From Tissierella_B sp964485455 (GTDB lineage: Bacteria; Bacillota; Clostridia; Tissierellales; Tissierellaceae): DNA of 5,610 nucleotides. Each line of letters begins with the position of its first letter. The first letter of the stretch is position 1. Positions 5,556 through 5,610 of this stretch are shown in pieces. Below the pieces are notes generated by a model. It had not been told where the DNA came from. It saw nothing but the letters and a program-made list of their open reading frames with translations, and did not search any database. The stretch is taken from contig CAZAJU010000120.1 in NCBI GenBank assembly GCA_964485455.1, positions 1-5,610 of the forward strand, written 5' to 3'. The translations under genes and the position numbers were made by a program.

Positions 5556-5575
5556 CCGGTGCCAGGTGTTAACTT
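5556..5575 (+). repeat. Dispersed repeat, short copy D
   Basis: This 20-base copy is identical to copy C and lies 35 bases after the nitroreductase stop. Just before it GGCT leads into ACCGGTGCC, so that GGC and GCC flank the palindrome ACCGGT with one extra T; this could form a small hairpin. Sequence after the core does not follow copies A and B, and the window ends 35 bases later. Confidence 0.7.
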
Positions 5576-5610
5576 AAGAGCAGGGCATATTAAAATTAAT
5601 TTGCAAGAGG

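Noticed and set aside
4236..5575. Integron attC sites at the repeats
   Set aside because: The core contains GTTAAC but not the GTTRRRY/RYYYAAC pair spaced as in attC, copies C and D lack the right half, and no integrase gene is visible.
160..5575. CRISPR array
   Set aside because: Repeat copies are hundreds to thousands of bases apart with genes between them, not regular short spacers.

Overview
The window looks like chromosomal DNA from a low-GC Bacillota, most likely a clostridial or Tissierella-like anaerobe. The evidence is AT-rich DNA (sampled coding stretches are mostly 30-38% GC), strong AGGAGG-type ribosome binding sites, GTG starts, hairpin plus T-run terminators, and families common in that phylum (DUF2935, CmpB-like membrane proteins, DUF924, bacterial PH domain, DUF1801, nitroreductase). 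No RNA genes, CRISPR arrays or intact transposases are visible.

Layout. 1-54 is the right end of an IS200/IS605-type (tnpB-bearing) element whose body lies upstream of the window. An open frame runs through it to 150 and may be the tail of tnpB. A copy of a dispersed repeat (160-223) and a candidate promoter precede a two-domain DUF2935 protein (325-1254). Its 3' region holds three hairpins, the last a terminator that could work in both directions. A CmpB-like four-helix membrane protein follows on the minus strand (1474-1887). It is divergent from a DUF924 gene (2101-2643), which is followed on the same strand by a membrane-anchored PH-domain protein (2720-3337). A degraded C-terminal piece of a DUF1801 gene (3342-3524) and a terminator come next, then an intact DUF1801 gene of a different subtype (3650-4069).

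The last part (4236-5575) is the most unusual. Three same-direction copies of a repeat with core GGTGCCAGGTGTTAACTT bracket two genes: a small membrane protein of higher GC (4343-4615) and a nitroreductase-family protein (4672-5520). The fourth copy is the one at 160. The longer copies (160 and 4236) share about 60 bp and both lie just upstream of genes.

The genes do not form a recognisable pathway. The region reads as accessory DNA built from single genes or pairs, with repeats, a transposon end and a decaying gene between them. The best candidate for something undescribed is the repeat family and its gene-bracketing arrangement, but four copies in one window cannot prove a mobile cassette system.
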